NCBI GenBank assembly: GCA_965242895.1
Contig: OZ251507.1
Span: 2,108,001-2,172,000, forward strand
Direction: 5' to 3'
Source: CATQHL01 sp965242895
Lineage (GTDB): Bacteria; Actinomycetota; Acidimicrobiia; Acidimicrobiales; CATQHL01
DNA: 64,000 nucleotides
Of the stretch, positions 17,435 to 25,940 are shown one piece after another. Under the pieces are notes generated by a model. The model was not told the DNA's origin and searched no databases. It was given only the letters and a program-made list of their open reading frames with translations. How positions within the stretch are numbered: position 1 is the stretch's first letter; every line of letters begins with the position of its first letter. The position numbers were made by a program, and so were the translations under genes.

Positions 17435-17519
17435 TGCGCCAGGTGGGATTCGAACCCACACGAGCCGAGGCTCACAGGGACCTAAACCCTGCGCGTCTTC
17501 CTGATTCCGCCACTGGCGC
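17435..17519 (-). tRNA. tRNA-Leu (anticodon TAG)
   Basis: On the minus strand the acceptor GCGCCAG pairs with CTGGCGC, with discriminator A. The anticodon arm is CAGGG-TTTAGGT-CCCTG, anticodon TAG. A long variable arm (class II) is present, and the T-arm is GTGGGTTCGAATCCCAC. 85 nt, CCA not encoded. No gene lies in the short flanks on either side. Confidence 0.96.
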
Positions 17520-17605
17520 AGGTATTGGGTGACTTGAGGCTTTGCAGCCGATTAGCCGATTAAAAGAATAATCTGTAGGTTCACGCTCGACGCAGTGGAG
17601 GATAA

Positions 17606-18259
17606 ATGGCCGCACCAAAACATGGAAAGACTCGTCCGCCCGCCGGGGCGCTGCCGGCTGCCGTGACGTCGGCGGCGTCTGCCCCGTCTGCCTTGGAAAA
17701 ACCGCGTGACCCTGCCGAACACGTCTATCAGCAACTCCTGCAGCAGAGGATCGTGTTCCTGGGCAAAGTGGTGAACGACGACCTTGCCAACTACGTCACC
17801 GCCCAGCTCCTCTACCTCGAAGGTCAAGACCCGGAGCGCGACATCTGGCTCTACATCAACTCGCCAGGGGGCTCCGTGACCGCCGGCATGGCCATCTACG
17901 ACACCATCCAGTTCGTATCACCCGACGTGGGCACGATCTGCATGGGGCTAGGCGCCTCCATGGGGCAGTTCCTGCTGTGCGCTGGTGCGCCGGGCAAGCG
18001 CTACGCCCTCCCGCATTCCCGCATCCTCATGCATCAGCCGCACGGAGGAGTGGAAGGTCACGCCACCGACATCGCCATCCAGGCTGAGCAGATGACCTAC
18101 ATCAAGAAAGTCCTGGCCGAGCGCATCTCGCATCACACCGGTCAGTCGGTCAGCCAAGTGGAGGAAGACTTCGACCGAGACCGTTGGTTCACGGCCGAGG
18201 AAGCCAAGGAATACGGCATCATCGACCACGTGATCATGGGACGGGGGGAGATGCGCTAA
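17606..18259 (+). CDS. clpP: ATP-dependent Clp protease proteolytic subunit
   Basis: 217 residues. The catalytic triad is clear: Ser118 (GASMGQ), His143 (LMHQPHGG) and Asp192 (DFDRDRW). The INSPGGSVTAG handle strand is intact. A GGAGG site precedes the ATG. The first ~32 residues (Ala/Pro-rich) are a likely propeptide. It assembles into the tetradecameric barrel fed by ClpX/ClpC. Only one clpP is in the window although Actinobacteria usually have two; the partner may be elsewhere. No clpX is adjacent. Confidence 0.96.
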   Translation: MAAPKHGKTRPPAGALPAAVTSAASAPSALEKPRDPAEHVYQQLLQQRIVFLGKVVNDDLANYVTAQLLYLEGQDPERDIWLYINSPGGSVTAGMAIYDTIQFVSPDVGTICMGLGASMGQFLLCAGAPGKRYALPHSRILMHQPHGGVEGHATDIAIQAEQMTYIKKVLAERISHHTGQSVSQVEEDFDRDRWFTAEEAKEYGIIDHVIMGRGEMR

Positions 18260-18274
18260 GCCCGACGGGCTTTA
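18259..18274 (+). terminator. Weak candidate intrinsic terminator after clpP
   Basis: A short inverted repeat AGCCC...GGGCT starts at the last base of the clpP stop and is followed by TTTA. The loop is only about 3 nt and the T-run is short, so this could equally be chance in a GC-rich gap. A second G-rich/C-rich block (CCCCCCGTGGGGGGGG) follows at once. Confidence 0.3.
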
Positions 18275-18343
18275 CCCCCCGTGGGGGGGGGCAACTTTCT
18301 CCCTGGCCGCTTTCCGCCGCTTTGCGAAGCGCTGGCGGCGGGT

Positions 18344-19039
18344 CTAGCGGCGGGTCTTGGCCGCTTCCTCGGCTAGTTTGCGCAGGGTAGCTACCCCGTT
18401 GGTGAGCCCCTCGGGGTCGGAGAAGAGGCTGCTGCCGGAGACGAACAGGTTGGCGCCCGACTCCGACGCCCCGCCGATGCTCGCAGGGGTTATTCCGCCG
18501 TCCACTTCCAGGTCGACGCCGTCTCCGTGAGCGTCGATGATGCGTCGGACTTCGGCGATCTTGGGCTCCACGACCTTCAGGTACTTCTGCCCGCCGAAGC
18601 CCGGGTTCACGGTCATCACCAGGACGAGGTCGAGCATGTCCAGCACGCCGGGAATCGCCTCTGGGCTGGTGGAGGGGTTCAGCGCAGCGCCCGTCTGCGC
18701 CCCCAGCTCGCGGATCAGCCCGAGCGTGCGGTGAATGTGCTCGCAAGCTTCCACGTGGACGATGAGACGCTCGCACCCCGCCTCCACGTAGCGGTGCGCC
18801 AGGGCTTCCGGGGCGTTCACCATCAGGTGCGCTTCGAAGGGAAGAGACGTGAGGGGACGCACCGAGGCGATGACGTCCGGGCCGAAGGTCAGGTTGGGCA
18901 CGAAGGCTCCGTCCATCACGTCCCACTGGATGCGGTCGGCTCCTGCCTGCTCCAGGGCAACCACCTCCTCGCCCAGTCTGCTCAGGTCGGCGGCCAGGGT
19001 GGACGGCACGATCTCGATAGGTCGAAGGCTGCCCGTCAT
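18344..19039 (-). CDS. rpe: Ribulose-phosphate 3-epimerase
   Basis: 231 residues, standard length. TIM-barrel landmarks: IVPSTLAADLSRLGEE at the N-terminus, DRIQWDVMDGAFVPNLTFGP, EAHLMV, LVMTVNPGFGGQKY and LEVDGGITP. The catalytic aspartates lie in DVMDG and VDGG, and metal ligands include the His in EAHLMV. It interconverts ribulose-5-phosphate and xylulose-5-phosphate in the pentose phosphate pathway. The gene is convergent with clpP and lies 31 bp beyond the end of the minus-strand pcm... both point the same way, with pcm upstream. Confidence 0.96.
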   Translation of the reverse strand: MTGSLRPIEIVPSTLAADLSRLGEEVVALEQAGADRIQWDVMDGAFVPNLTFGPDVIASVRPLTSLPFEAHLMVNAPEALAHRYVEAGCERLIVHVEACEHIHRTLGLIRELGAQTGAALNPSTSPEAIPGVLDMLDLVLVMTVNPGFGGQKYLKVVEPKIAEVRRIIDAHGDGVDLEVDGGITPASIGGASESGANLFVSGSSLFSDPEGLTNGVATLRKLAEEAAKTRR

Positions 19040-19070
19040 GGGGTTGAAAGGCTAGCCGCCCGCAGATCGG

Positions 19071-19865
19071 CTAGCCGCGCCCGGCTGCGCCCGGATCGGA
19101 CTCTCCGGGGCGCTTAACCCCAGGGAGCAGCGGGACGAAGGCGACCGGAAAGAGGGTCTGGCTGCGTTGCGGGGGCGCGCCCTCGCCCTCGCCCTCGCCG
19201 CCCCTGGTCTCAGCGGCGGCGCTCTCAGCTTGGGCGCCCTCCGCCGGCTGCTCTTTCGGCTTTAGGTAGAAGGCGAGTTCCTGATGCTCGCCCGACGAAC
19301 CCACGGGTGCCACCAAGCGCCCACCCTCGGCGAGCTGTTCGAACAAGGCGGCAGGGACGTTCGATGCTGCGGCCGAAACGAAGATGGCGTCGTATGGGGA
19401 GCGTTCTGGGTGTCCGCAGGTTCCGTCCGCCCAGATGACCTTAACGTTCAAGTATCCGAGGTCGGCGAGTCGCACTCTGGCGCTCTCGGCCAGGTCTCCG
19501 ATGCGTTCCAGCGTCACGACTTCCTTCGCCAACAGAGCGGCGACGGCGGCTGCATAACCCGACCCGGCGCCGACCTCCAGGACGCGGCAGTCCGGCGTCA
19601 GTTTCAGAGCCTGCAGGGTGGCCGCCACCACATAGGGCTGCGAAACGGTCTGTCCGTGCGAGAGGAGGAGGGCTCTGTCTGCGTACGCCCAGCGGCGTTG
19701 AGCGGGGGGAAGGAACTTTTCCCTAGGCACGCTCCCCATCGCTTCCAGGACGCGTTGATCGTGGATTCCGCGCTCGGCAAGTTGCTGGCTGATCATGCGA
19801 GAGCGCTCCGCGGAGAATTTGCTGTCGGAGCGGGGCGGCTTTTGGCGATTTTTCAGAGGCGTCAT
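19071..19865 (-). CDS. pcm: Protein-L-isoaspartate O-methyltransferase
   Basis: 264 residues counted from the ATG at 19865 (MTPLKNRQ). The frame is open further upstream, but that extension crosses tRNA-Lys and must be artefactual. Family motifs: EKFLPPAQRRWAYAD, SHGQTVSQPYVVA, the SAM loop LEVGAGSGYAAAV, and YDAIFVSAAASNVPAALFEQL. It repairs isoaspartyl residues in aged proteins. The last ~45 residues include a Glu/Gly/Ala low-complexity insertion (ETRGGEGEGEGAPP) before the final family strand. It lies 31 bp upstream of rpe on the same strand. Confidence 0.93.
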   Translation of the reverse strand: MTPLKNRQKPPRSDSKFSAERSRMISQQLAERGIHDQRVLEAMGSVPREKFLPPAQRRWAYADRALLLSHGQTVSQPYVVAATLQALKLTPDCRVLEVGAGSGYAAAVAALLAKEVVTLERIGDLAESARVRLADLGYLNVKVIWADGTCGHPERSPYDAIFVSAAASNVPAALFEQLAEGGRLVAPVGSSGEHQELAFYLKPKEQPAEGAQAESAAAETRGGEGEGEGAPPQRSQTLFPVAFVPLLPGVKRPGESDPGAAGRG

Positions 19866-20047
19866 GGTTTTTTGTCGTGGCAGAGCGGACTGCTGAGCGG
19901 ACTGCTGTGTCGTCAGACTGCTGCGCCTGCGGGTCGCAGTGCGAGGCCGCGGTCGGTCGGGTGGCCGTGCGGCGTCGCGGTCGGTCGGGTGGCCGTGCGG
20001 CGGGTCGCCGTCCGTTTCCGAACTCTCGAGCGCAATCCTGTCGTCGG

Positions 20048-20120
20048 TACCCCCCCTGGGACTCGAACCCAGAACCTGCGGATTAAGAGTCCGTTGCTCT
20101 GCCAATTGAGCTAGAGGGGC
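20048..20120 (-). tRNA. tRNA-Lys (anticodon CTT)
   Basis: On the minus strand the 5' acceptor GCCCCTC pairs with GGGGGGT (a G-U pair at the end). The anticodon loop ACTCTTAAT gives CTT, and the T-arm is CTGGGTTCGAGTCCCAG. 73 nt with discriminator A. Only CC of CCA is matched in the genome. Confidence 0.96.
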
Positions 20121-20178
20121 CGGTTGAAGCAAACCTAGTCGAGCTGTCGCGCGACTGATGCTTCCAAGGTATGAATCG

Positions 20179-20254
20179 GTTGACCGAGGGGATTTGAACC
20201 CCCGACCTCCGGGACCACAACCCGGCGCTCTTACCAGACTGAGCTACGGCCAAC
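20179..20254 (-). tRNA. tRNA-His (anticodon GTG)
   Basis: On the minus strand the sequence begins with the His-specific extra G(-1), which pairs with C73. The acceptor TTGGCCG pairs with CGGTCAA. The anticodon arm CCGGG-TTGTGGT-CCCGG gives GTG. The T-arm is GGGGGTTCAAATCCCCT. 58 bp separate it from tRNA-Lys, forming a small tRNA cluster. Confidence 0.96.
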
Positions 20255-20458
20255 AGGGGACTCAATCTTAACGCCAGGAACGACTCTCTTGCACGTCACT
20301 CGTCCCGTCACCGGTCTCTGAGGTCGTCAAAGTTTCGAGGAAGTCCCCTTTCGTGCTGGCGTCGAGATCGCTCAGAACGCCCACGCACGTATCACGCCTG
20401 TCCGTTTCATCCTCATTTTCATCCTCACTCGGGATGCTGCCGCGGGCGTCGAGATCGC

Positions 20459-22042
20459 TTAGAACTCCAGGGGGCAAATCGGCGTGTCTACCCGCCAGCC
20501 TCTCGAGGTGAGCGACGCCAGCGCTTCATCCAGAGCCGTCAAGGTTTTGTTTCCGGAGTGTTCGTGGAGCAGCAGGATCGTCCCGCCTTCCTGGATTTGC
20601 GCGAGGAGCCCTTTCCTTAAACTTTCGATGTCGTTCTCAGGGCGCCAGTCCTGGATGTCGGCGCTCCAGAGAACCACCTCGTAGCCCTCCTCACCGCTCC
20701 AGGCGTGTATTTGCTCGTTGATTTTACCGTAGGGAGGGCGCAGGCAATTCGTGATGCCTTCTCCCAGTGCCGCAGCGGTGTTTCTGACTTCTCGCCGAAA
20801 GAGTTCTTCGTCATCGAAAGGGTCGTGGGTGTGGCTCCACAGGTGGTTCCCGAGGGTGTGGCCGCGTTCTACGATCTCCCTGACGACCTCCGGATATGCG
20901 GCCGCCCACTCCCCGACAAGGAAGAAGGTGGCGCGTGCGCCGTAGCGGTCGAGCAGGTCCAGAAATCTCGGCGTCCAAGTGGGATGAGGCCCGTCGTCGA
21001 AGGTGAGGTAGAGGCGCGGTTGCTCCTTGGTACCGGGAAGGCCTTTGTAGATGATTTGAGCAGGTTGGCTCAGAGGTTCCCATGTGCGCGGCGGCATGTC
21101 CGCCTGCTTGAGCAAGTCGTCGGCCAACCCGAACGGGTCGGACGTCCGAGTCTCAGAGTCTGTCGTCCCGTCGCTCCTTGCGCCGTCGCTTCCGGGCGGC
21201 GTTCCGCCTCCGTTGTCGTCTGCCGCCCCTGTTCCGTGGCCGTTTGCTCCCCGTCCTCCGAGGTCGCCCTCGGGCGCTTTGCCGTTTGCTGCCCCGTCGC
21301 CCTCGCCCTCGGGCGCCTTTCCGTTTGCCGTCCCTGTTCCGTGGCCGTTTGCCGCCCCGCCGCCTTCGCCTTCGGGCGTTCCGTGGCCGTTTGCTCCCCG
21401 TCCTCCGAGGTCGCCCTCGGGCGCTTTGCCGTTTGCCGCTCCGTTGCTGTCGGTTGCCGTCATGGCACCGCCTGCGCCTTCTTCCCCCACTCTCCCGGTC
21501 GCGCTTGTGTTGTTGAAGCGCGATCCTTCCCCTCGAGGGTTTGCGGCGGGTGAGATGGCTGCGCTGCCGGCGGTCGGGTCGGCGTTCCGGGGAAGATTTG
21601 TAGCGCCGGCTGCTTGAAGTCCGGCAGGGGCCGTCAAGAGTGTCGAACCATTCGCTCCCTCGGTCCCCTCGGTCGTGTCTAGGGTCTGCGTAGGCGTAGA
21701 AGAGGTGACGGAGGCCAGGACTGCGATGGAGATGAGGAGCAGAAGACCCGTCGTGTACCTAAAGCGCTGCTTGTCGGGGGACTGCATCCGAAGGAACTTC
21801 GCCGCGAAGATCCTCTTAGAACGCCAAGACCGCCAAGAGGAACGCCAAGACCGCCAAGAGGCGAGCGAGAACCCCCAAAAGGTGTGCGAAGGGGCATTCC
21901 CCCCACTGTTGAAGGGTTCGGGTTTTTCCGGTTCGAGCAGGAGTTCGGTGGTGCTAGGACGTGAGTCCCCGTCGGCGGGCGGGAGACAGTTCTCGGCTAG
22001 CGAACGGAGGAGTTCCCCAACTTTGGAAAATCTGTTTTGCAT
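20459..22042 (-). CDS. Membrane-anchored polysaccharide deacetylase (NodB domain) with repeat-rich stalk
   Basis: 527 residues. A transmembrane segment at about 97-113 (TGLLLLISIAVLASVTS) is followed by a long low-complexity stalk of ANGKAPEGDLGGRG and ANGHGT-type repeats, about residues 200-285. The NodB domain follows: TFDDGPHPTW, GNHLWSHTHDP, RPPYGKI, SADIQDW and LLLHEHSG. It probably deacetylates cell-wall or capsule sugars outside the membrane. An in-frame ATG at 21787 (MQSPDKQRF) just before the TM segment is an alternative start. The preceding ~85 residues include a WRSWRSSWRSWRS repeat that may not be translated. Confidence 0.88.
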   Translation of the reverse strand: MQNRFSKVGELLRSLAENCLPPADGDSRPSTTELLLEPEKPEPFNSGGNAPSHTFWGFSLASWRSWRSSWRSWRSKRIFAAKFLRMQSPDKQRFRYTTGLLLLISIAVLASVTSSTPTQTLDTTEGTEGANGSTLLTAPAGLQAAGATNLPRNADPTAGSAAISPAANPRGEGSRFNNTSATGRVGEEGAGGAMTATDSNGAANGKAPEGDLGGRGANGHGTPEGEGGGAANGHGTGTANGKAPEGEGDGAANGKAPEGDLGGRGANGHGTGAADDNGGGTPPGSDGARSDGTTDSETRTSDPFGLADDLLKQADMPPRTWEPLSQPAQIIYKGLPGTKEQPRLYLTFDDGPHPTWTPRFLDLLDRYGARATFFLVGEWAAAYPEVVREIVERGHTLGNHLWSHTHDPFDDEELFRREVRNTAAALGEGITNCLRPPYGKINEQIHAWSGEEGYEVVLWSADIQDWRPENDIESLRKGLLAQIQEGGTILLLHEHSGNKTLTALDEALASLTSRGWRVDTPICPLEF

Positions 22043-22211
22043 GCTCTGGTCGAGGTCTCAAGGTTGGCAGGTAGGGGAGACTTACCAATCGTAGTCGGAC
22101 AGCGGTCGCCGAACCGGTAACTCTTCGCTACGTAGAATTCTCCAACATCCCCCCGCCCTCCATCCCCCAACGAAGAGTGAGCAACGCCGTCGAGAAGAAA
22201 CGAGGAGTGTT

Positions 22212-23183
22212 TTGACCGCAGCCGAAGAATCCAATCAGGTGAAGAGGACGCAATTGCCGCACAAGGTGCTGGCGGAGGGCTTGGTGTTTCCCGAGGGTCC
22301 GGTGGCGATGAGCGACGGATCGGTTCTTGTAGTCGAGGTGCGAGGCCCGAGGGTCACGAGGGTCTCCCCCGATGGTGGCCTAGAGACGCTCGCGGAGTGG
22401 CGCAGCGCCGCTTCCGCAGGCCCCAACGGGCTCGCCGTAGGCCCCGACGGAGCAGCGTACGTCTGCAACAACGGAGGCTTTGCCTGGTACAAGCGCGGCG
22501 ACTACTGGCTGCCCTCAGCTCCGGGCACGGGCGCAGGTCAGAGCCCCGAATACAAGACGGGCAGCATCGACCGACTCGACCTGTCCACGGGCGAGCTTTC
22601 GGTTCTCTACACGGCCTGCGACGGCCACCGACTCTGCGGCCCCAACGATCTGGTGTTCGACGCTGACGGAGGGATGTGGTTCACGGATTTCGGCAAGGCC
22701 CGGGCTCACGACGCCGACAGGGTGGGCGTCTTCTACGCAACCATCGACGGCTCCTTCTCCAGGCGTGCGATCTTCCCTCTGCTCGGCCCCAACGGGATCG
22801 GCCTCTCCCCCGACGGCGGCACCTTGTACGTGTCGGAGACGCTCACGGGCAGGCTCTGGGCCTGGGATGTGACCGCCCCTGGCAGGGTAGATCACCGCAG
22901 CCTGCGCTGTCTGGTGAACACTCTGGGGCACTTCGACTCCCTCGCCGTGGAGGCCGACGGGACCGTCGTGGTAGCCGCCCTCAGCGAAGGGCTCTGCCTG
23001 GTCAGGCCCGACGGGGAGGTCTGCTACGTGGACGTTCCCGACGGGGAGGTTGGGTCGCTCTCCACCAACGTCTGCTGGGGAGGCGAAGGGCTCAATAAGG
23101 CGTACGTGACCGACGCCGGCGGGGGGAGGCTGCTCGCATTCGACTGGCCTCGCCCGGGATTGCGGCTCAACTTCAACGCCTGA
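22212..23183 (+). CDS. SMP-30/gluconolactonase-family protein
   Basis: 323 residues from a TTG start with GAGGAG 4 bp upstream (22202-22207). Six-bladed propeller landmarks: LVFPEGPVAMSDGSVLVVE (metal Glu in FPEGP), AGPNGLAVGPDG, GPNDLVFDADGGMWFTDFG, and GPNGIGLSPDGGTLYVSET. It is likely a calcium- or zinc-dependent sugar lactonase; the substrate is not evident from the neighbours. The stop codon TGA is the first triplet of a five-unit 30-bp tandem repeat. Confidence 0.88.
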   Translation: MTAAEESNQVKRTQLPHKVLAEGLVFPEGPVAMSDGSVLVVEVRGPRVTRVSPDGGLETLAEWRSAASAGPNGLAVGPDGAAYVCNNGGFAWYKRGDYWLPSAPGTGAGQSPEYKTGSIDRLDLSTGELSVLYTACDGHRLCGPNDLVFDADGGMWFTDFGKARAHDADRVGVFYATIDGSFSRRAIFPLLGPNGIGLSPDGGTLYVSETLTGRLWAWDVTAPGRVDHRSLRCLVNTLGHFDSLAVEADGTVVVAALSEGLCLVRPDGEVCYVDVPDGEVGSLSTNVCWGGEGLNKAYVTDAGGGRLLAFDWPRPGLRLNFNA

Positions 23184-23330
23184 GGGGTCACGGCATCCCT
23201 GGTATCCGCCTGAGGGTCTCCGGCTGCCCTGGTATCCGCCTGACGGGGTCACGGCCGCTCTGGTGTAGCCAGCGGGTCTCCGGCTGTCCTGGTATCCGCC
23301 TGAGGGGTCACGGCTGCTCTGCAGCCCTGA
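23181..23330. repeat. Five tandem 30-bp repeats beginning at the stop codon of the SMP-30 gene
   Basis: Units start at 23181, 23211, 23241, 23271 and 23301, each 30 bp. They alternate between a TCACGGC and a CTCCGGC version, and most end in CTGGTATCCGCC. Units 1, 2, 3 and 5 begin with TGA. Divergence is modest. The array fills most of the gap to the convergent PII gene. Confidence 0.9.
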
Positions 23331-23362
23331 CCCAGCCCTGACCCGTAGTTCCAGGGCGGTTC

Positions 23363-23701
23363 TCAGATCGCTGTGGGGCCTTCCTCGCCAGTGCGGATGC
23401 GTATGATCTGCTCCACATCAGTCACCCAGATCTTGCCGTCTCCTATCCTGCCCGTCCGCGCCGCCTCGATGATGGCGTGGATGGTCGTCTCGAGCATCGA
23501 GTCGTCCACGACCACTTCGAGTTGTGACTTGGGAGTGAAGGAGATCTGATACTCCGTCCCTCGGTAGGTCTCGGTGTGTCCGCCCTGACGCCCATACCCC
23601 TGGGCCTCCGAGACAGTCAACCCCGTGACGTTCACTGCGCTCAAGGCTTCTTTGACTTCGTCGAGCCGATGCGGTTTGATTACCGCCGTGACGAGCTTCA
23701 T
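23363..23701 (-). CDS. glnB: Nitrogen regulatory protein PII
   Basis: 112 residues, exact family length. Y51 in the T-loop (YRGTEYQISF) is conserved, so uridylylation or adenylylation is possible. The ATP-binding C-terminal signature TGRIGDGKIWV is intact. It senses 2-oxoglutarate and ATP/ADP to control nitrogen assimilation. Neither amtB nor glnA/glnD is adjacent, so glnB and glnK cannot be separated. Upstream, 23726-23743 holds a 6-bp inverted repeat (GACCGC/GCGGTC), and TTGACA sits at 23759-23754 without a good -10, so I do not call a promoter. Starts with ATG after AAAGGG. Confidence 0.93.
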   Translation of the reverse strand: MKLVTAVIKPHRLDEVKEALSAVNVTGLTVSEAQGYGRQGGHTETYRGTEYQISFTPKSQLEVVVDDSMLETTIHAIIEAARTGRIGDGKIWVTDVEQIIRIRTGEEGPTAI

Positions 23702-23913
23702 AAACGACCCTTTCTTGAGTTGTGAGACCGCTCCGCTGCGGTCTGTCCTTAATTGTCAATCATACTTACCGCAATCGGGATGCGGATGTCATTCGTTGCG
23801 GGAACTTTGCTGCGGAACTATGGCAGTCACCCTGCGCTCTTCCAGCGCTCCTCTACTAGTAATACTCCGGCGGTCACGCTCCGGCAGGCTCACGCTCCAG
23901 CAACTGGCCTCGA

Positions 23914-24888
23914 TCAGGGCGTTCTGCCTGCGAGGGCGACGGCTATGGATGCGGCGCAGCGGGCGTTGTTCACGACTACTTCCACGTTGGCGTCCACTGA
24001 GCGTCCTCCCGTAGCTGCCGCGATCCGATCTAGCACGTAAGGGGTGACTGCTCCAGCCGAGATGCCCTGACGCTCCGCCTCCGCTAGGGCGACCTCGACG
24101 GCCGGACTCATCTCCTGCCAGGGCACCTCTGCGTCGACGGGCGCAGGGACGACGAAGAGCACGCCGGTGTGCATCAGGTTCGCTGTCACGGCCGCTGCTT
24201 CGGCTGGGTCGTCCACTCGATGAGCCAGCGAGCATCCGCTGCGGCGGCTCCAAAAGGCGGGCAGTTCGTCGCAGCCGTAGCCCACTACGGGCACGCCCAA
24301 GCTTTCCAGCCGTTCCAGAGTGAGAGGGAGGTCCAGGAACGCCTTTGCGCCGGAACACACGGTGGCCAGCGGGTAGCGAGCCAGGGCTTCGAGGTCGGCG
24401 CTCACGTCGCCTGTCAAGGCGCTGTTGCGATGGACTCCGCCTATCCCGCCCGTGGCGAATACTTTGATCCCTGCGGCGTAGGCGAGCGCTAGAGAGGCCG
24501 AGACGGTCGTCGCCCCGACAGGGGACTTCTTTGCGACGGCCAGCGGAAGGTCTCGCTCGGCGGTCTTGCAGTCGGTTTCCAGTATCCGCTCGAGTTCTTC
24601 TGCCGATAGACCCACGCGCAGCTCGCCGTCTAGCACAGCCAGCACGGCCGGGGTCGCCCCCTCGGACTCGACTGCCGCCAGGCTGCGGCGCAGGGCTTCA
24701 TCGTTTCTTCCCTTCGGCAGCCCCCCGAGGGAGAAGACCGTGGACTCCAGCGCCGTCACCGCCCGCCCTGAGGTCAGTGCCTCAGCCACTTCCGCTGAGA
24801 CCTTCAGCGGCGGGAAGTCCTGCGGCGGTTGCGGCTGCGGCGGTTGTGGCTGCTGCGGCTGCTGAGGCTGCGGCGTCAAGGACGTCAA
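23914..24888 (-). CDS. psuG: Pseudouridine-5'-phosphate glycosidase
   Basis: About 324 residues. Core signatures: ALESTVFSLGGLPKGRN (catalytic Glu), KKSPVGATTVSASLALAYAAGIKVFATGGIGGVHR, ATVCSGAKAFLDLPLTLE and DANVEVVVNNARCA. It splits pseudouridine 5'-phosphate to uracil and ribose 5-phosphate. I place the start at TTG 24888, where TTGA overlaps the kinase stop codon and GGAGG lies just upstream. The frame stays open further into the kinase gene but without family sequence. The first ~27 residues are a Pro/Gln repeat (QPQQPQQPQPPQPQ). It is coupled to a PfkB kinase. Confidence 0.93.
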   Translation of the reverse strand: MTSLTPQPQQPQQPQPPQPQPPQDFPPLKVSAEVAEALTSGRAVTALESTVFSLGGLPKGRNDEALRRSLAAVESEGATPAVLAVLDGELRVGLSAEELERILETDCKTAERDLPLAVAKKSPVGATTVSASLALAYAAGIKVFATGGIGGVHRNSALTGDVSADLEALARYPLATVCSGAKAFLDLPLTLERLESLGVPVVGYGCDELPAFWSRRSGCSLAHRVDDPAEAAAVTANLMHTGVLFVVPAPVDAEVPWQEMSPAVEVALAEAERQGISAGAVTPYVLDRIAAATGGRSVDANVEVVVNNARCAASIAVALAGRTP

Positions 24889-25910
24889 ACCGCCGCCTCC
24901 GGTGGGCTTGTTCCGGTCGTTTCCGGTGGACGGGCACCCGTTGTTTCCAGGGATTCCGCGCCCATGGACTTGAGGTGGGCGTTCGCTGAGCGATGACCCG
25001 CTCTGACTGCTTCGCACCAGTCCGCGCCTAGCAGACGGGCGGCCAGCAACCCTCCAGCAAAGGCGTCGCCCGCCCCGGTCGTGTCGACCGCCCGCAGTGT
25101 TTCAGGAGGTTCGATCAGCACGTCCTTCCGCCCTTTTCGGCTCAGCACCGCCGCCCGCGGGCCGTCCTTCGTGACTCGGACTGCTGTGTCTAGCCATCCC
25201 ACCGCCGCTGCGGCGTCTTCCAGAAGGTCGGCTTCGCTTCGGTTGCAGATCAGTAAGTCGGGGGCTGCCTCCGAGAGGGCGCGGCAGAAGGTCTCTACAC
25301 CGACGTCGGAAATGGAGCCCACCGAGTTGGCGTCCACGCTCACCGTCCCGCCGCCCGCCCGCACCACGGAGATCACGGCCGTCGCCGTCTCCGCCAGCGC
25401 TCCCCCCATCAGCGAATACCCCGGCACGTGCAGCATCTTTACATCCTCCAGCCACCCTTCTTCGCATTCGTCGAAGGCGAGGCTGTCGCCCCTGTCGGTG
25501 AGCATGGTGCGCTCACCCCCCTCGCCCACCAGCACGACCACGCTGCCGGTTCGCCCGCCGCGCTGGACGCACGCCCTCACGCCGGCTTCCTCCACCTCGG
25601 TCAGCAGGCGGCTGCCCAGGGGGTCGTCGCCCACCCGACCCAGGAAGCGCACCCGTCCCGCACCCAGCAGAGCCGCAGCCGCCGTTGCGACGTTGGCGGC
25701 GCTCCCTCCGCGTCGGCGCCTGATCGCACAGGGCGTGTCGGTGGCTTCCCTGATCGCCGTTTTTGGGTGGACGGCGACGTCTTCGAGGAGGTCGCCCAGC
25801 GTTGCAAGCACGCTGACGGCTGGTGCGGGCTGGCCGGCTGGGGCGGGCACGGCGGCTGGGGCGGGCACGCCGCGCCTACTTGCGGTCGCCGCCTCACCTG
25901 TGGCTTCCAT
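24885..25910 (-). CDS. PfkB-family carbohydrate kinase (putative pseudouridine kinase)
   Basis: 341 residues. Family signatures: GGSAANVATAAAALL near the N-terminus and DTTGAGDAFAGGLLAARLL, with the catalytic Asp in GAGD. Its stop overlaps the psuG start, which strongly suggests it is the pseudouridine kinase (PsuK role) supplying the PsuG substrate; a ribokinase or nucleoside kinase remains possible. The N-terminus (PAPAAVPAPAGQPAPA) and C-terminus (ETTGARPPETTGTSPPE) are low-complexity extensions. It follows the nucleoside hydrolase by 30 bp. Confidence 0.85.
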   Translation of the reverse strand: MEATGEAATASRRGVPAPAAVPAPAGQPAPAVSVLATLGDLLEDVAVHPKTAIREATDTPCAIRRRRGGSAANVATAAAALLGAGRVRFLGRVGDDPLGSRLLTEVEEAGVRACVQRGGRTGSVVVLVGEGGERTMLTDRGDSLAFDECEEGWLEDVKMLHVPGYSLMGGALAETATAVISVVRAGGGTVSVDANSVGSISDVGVETFCRALSEAAPDLLICNRSEADLLEDAAAAVGWLDTAVRVTKDGPRAAVLSRKGRKDVLIEPPETLRAVDTTGAGDAFAGGLLAARLLGADWCEAVRAGHRSANAHLKSMGAESLETTGARPPETTGTSPPEAAV

Positions 25911-25940
25911 GCCGGTGGCGCTGGTGATGGCCGGTGATGG

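Noticed and set aside
19866..20132. N-terminal extension of pcm
   Set aside because: It translates the tRNA-Lys gene (PLAQLAEQRT) and has no family sequence; the ATG at 19865 fits.
23726..23760. Promoter upstream of glnB
   Set aside because: TTGACA is present but no acceptable -10 lies at the right distance; only an inverted repeat remains.
24889..25017. Longer psuG start inside the kinase gene
   Set aside because: The added residues match no PsuG sequence and overlap the kinase C-terminus by 130 bp; TTG 24888 with GGAGG and TTGA overlap is better.
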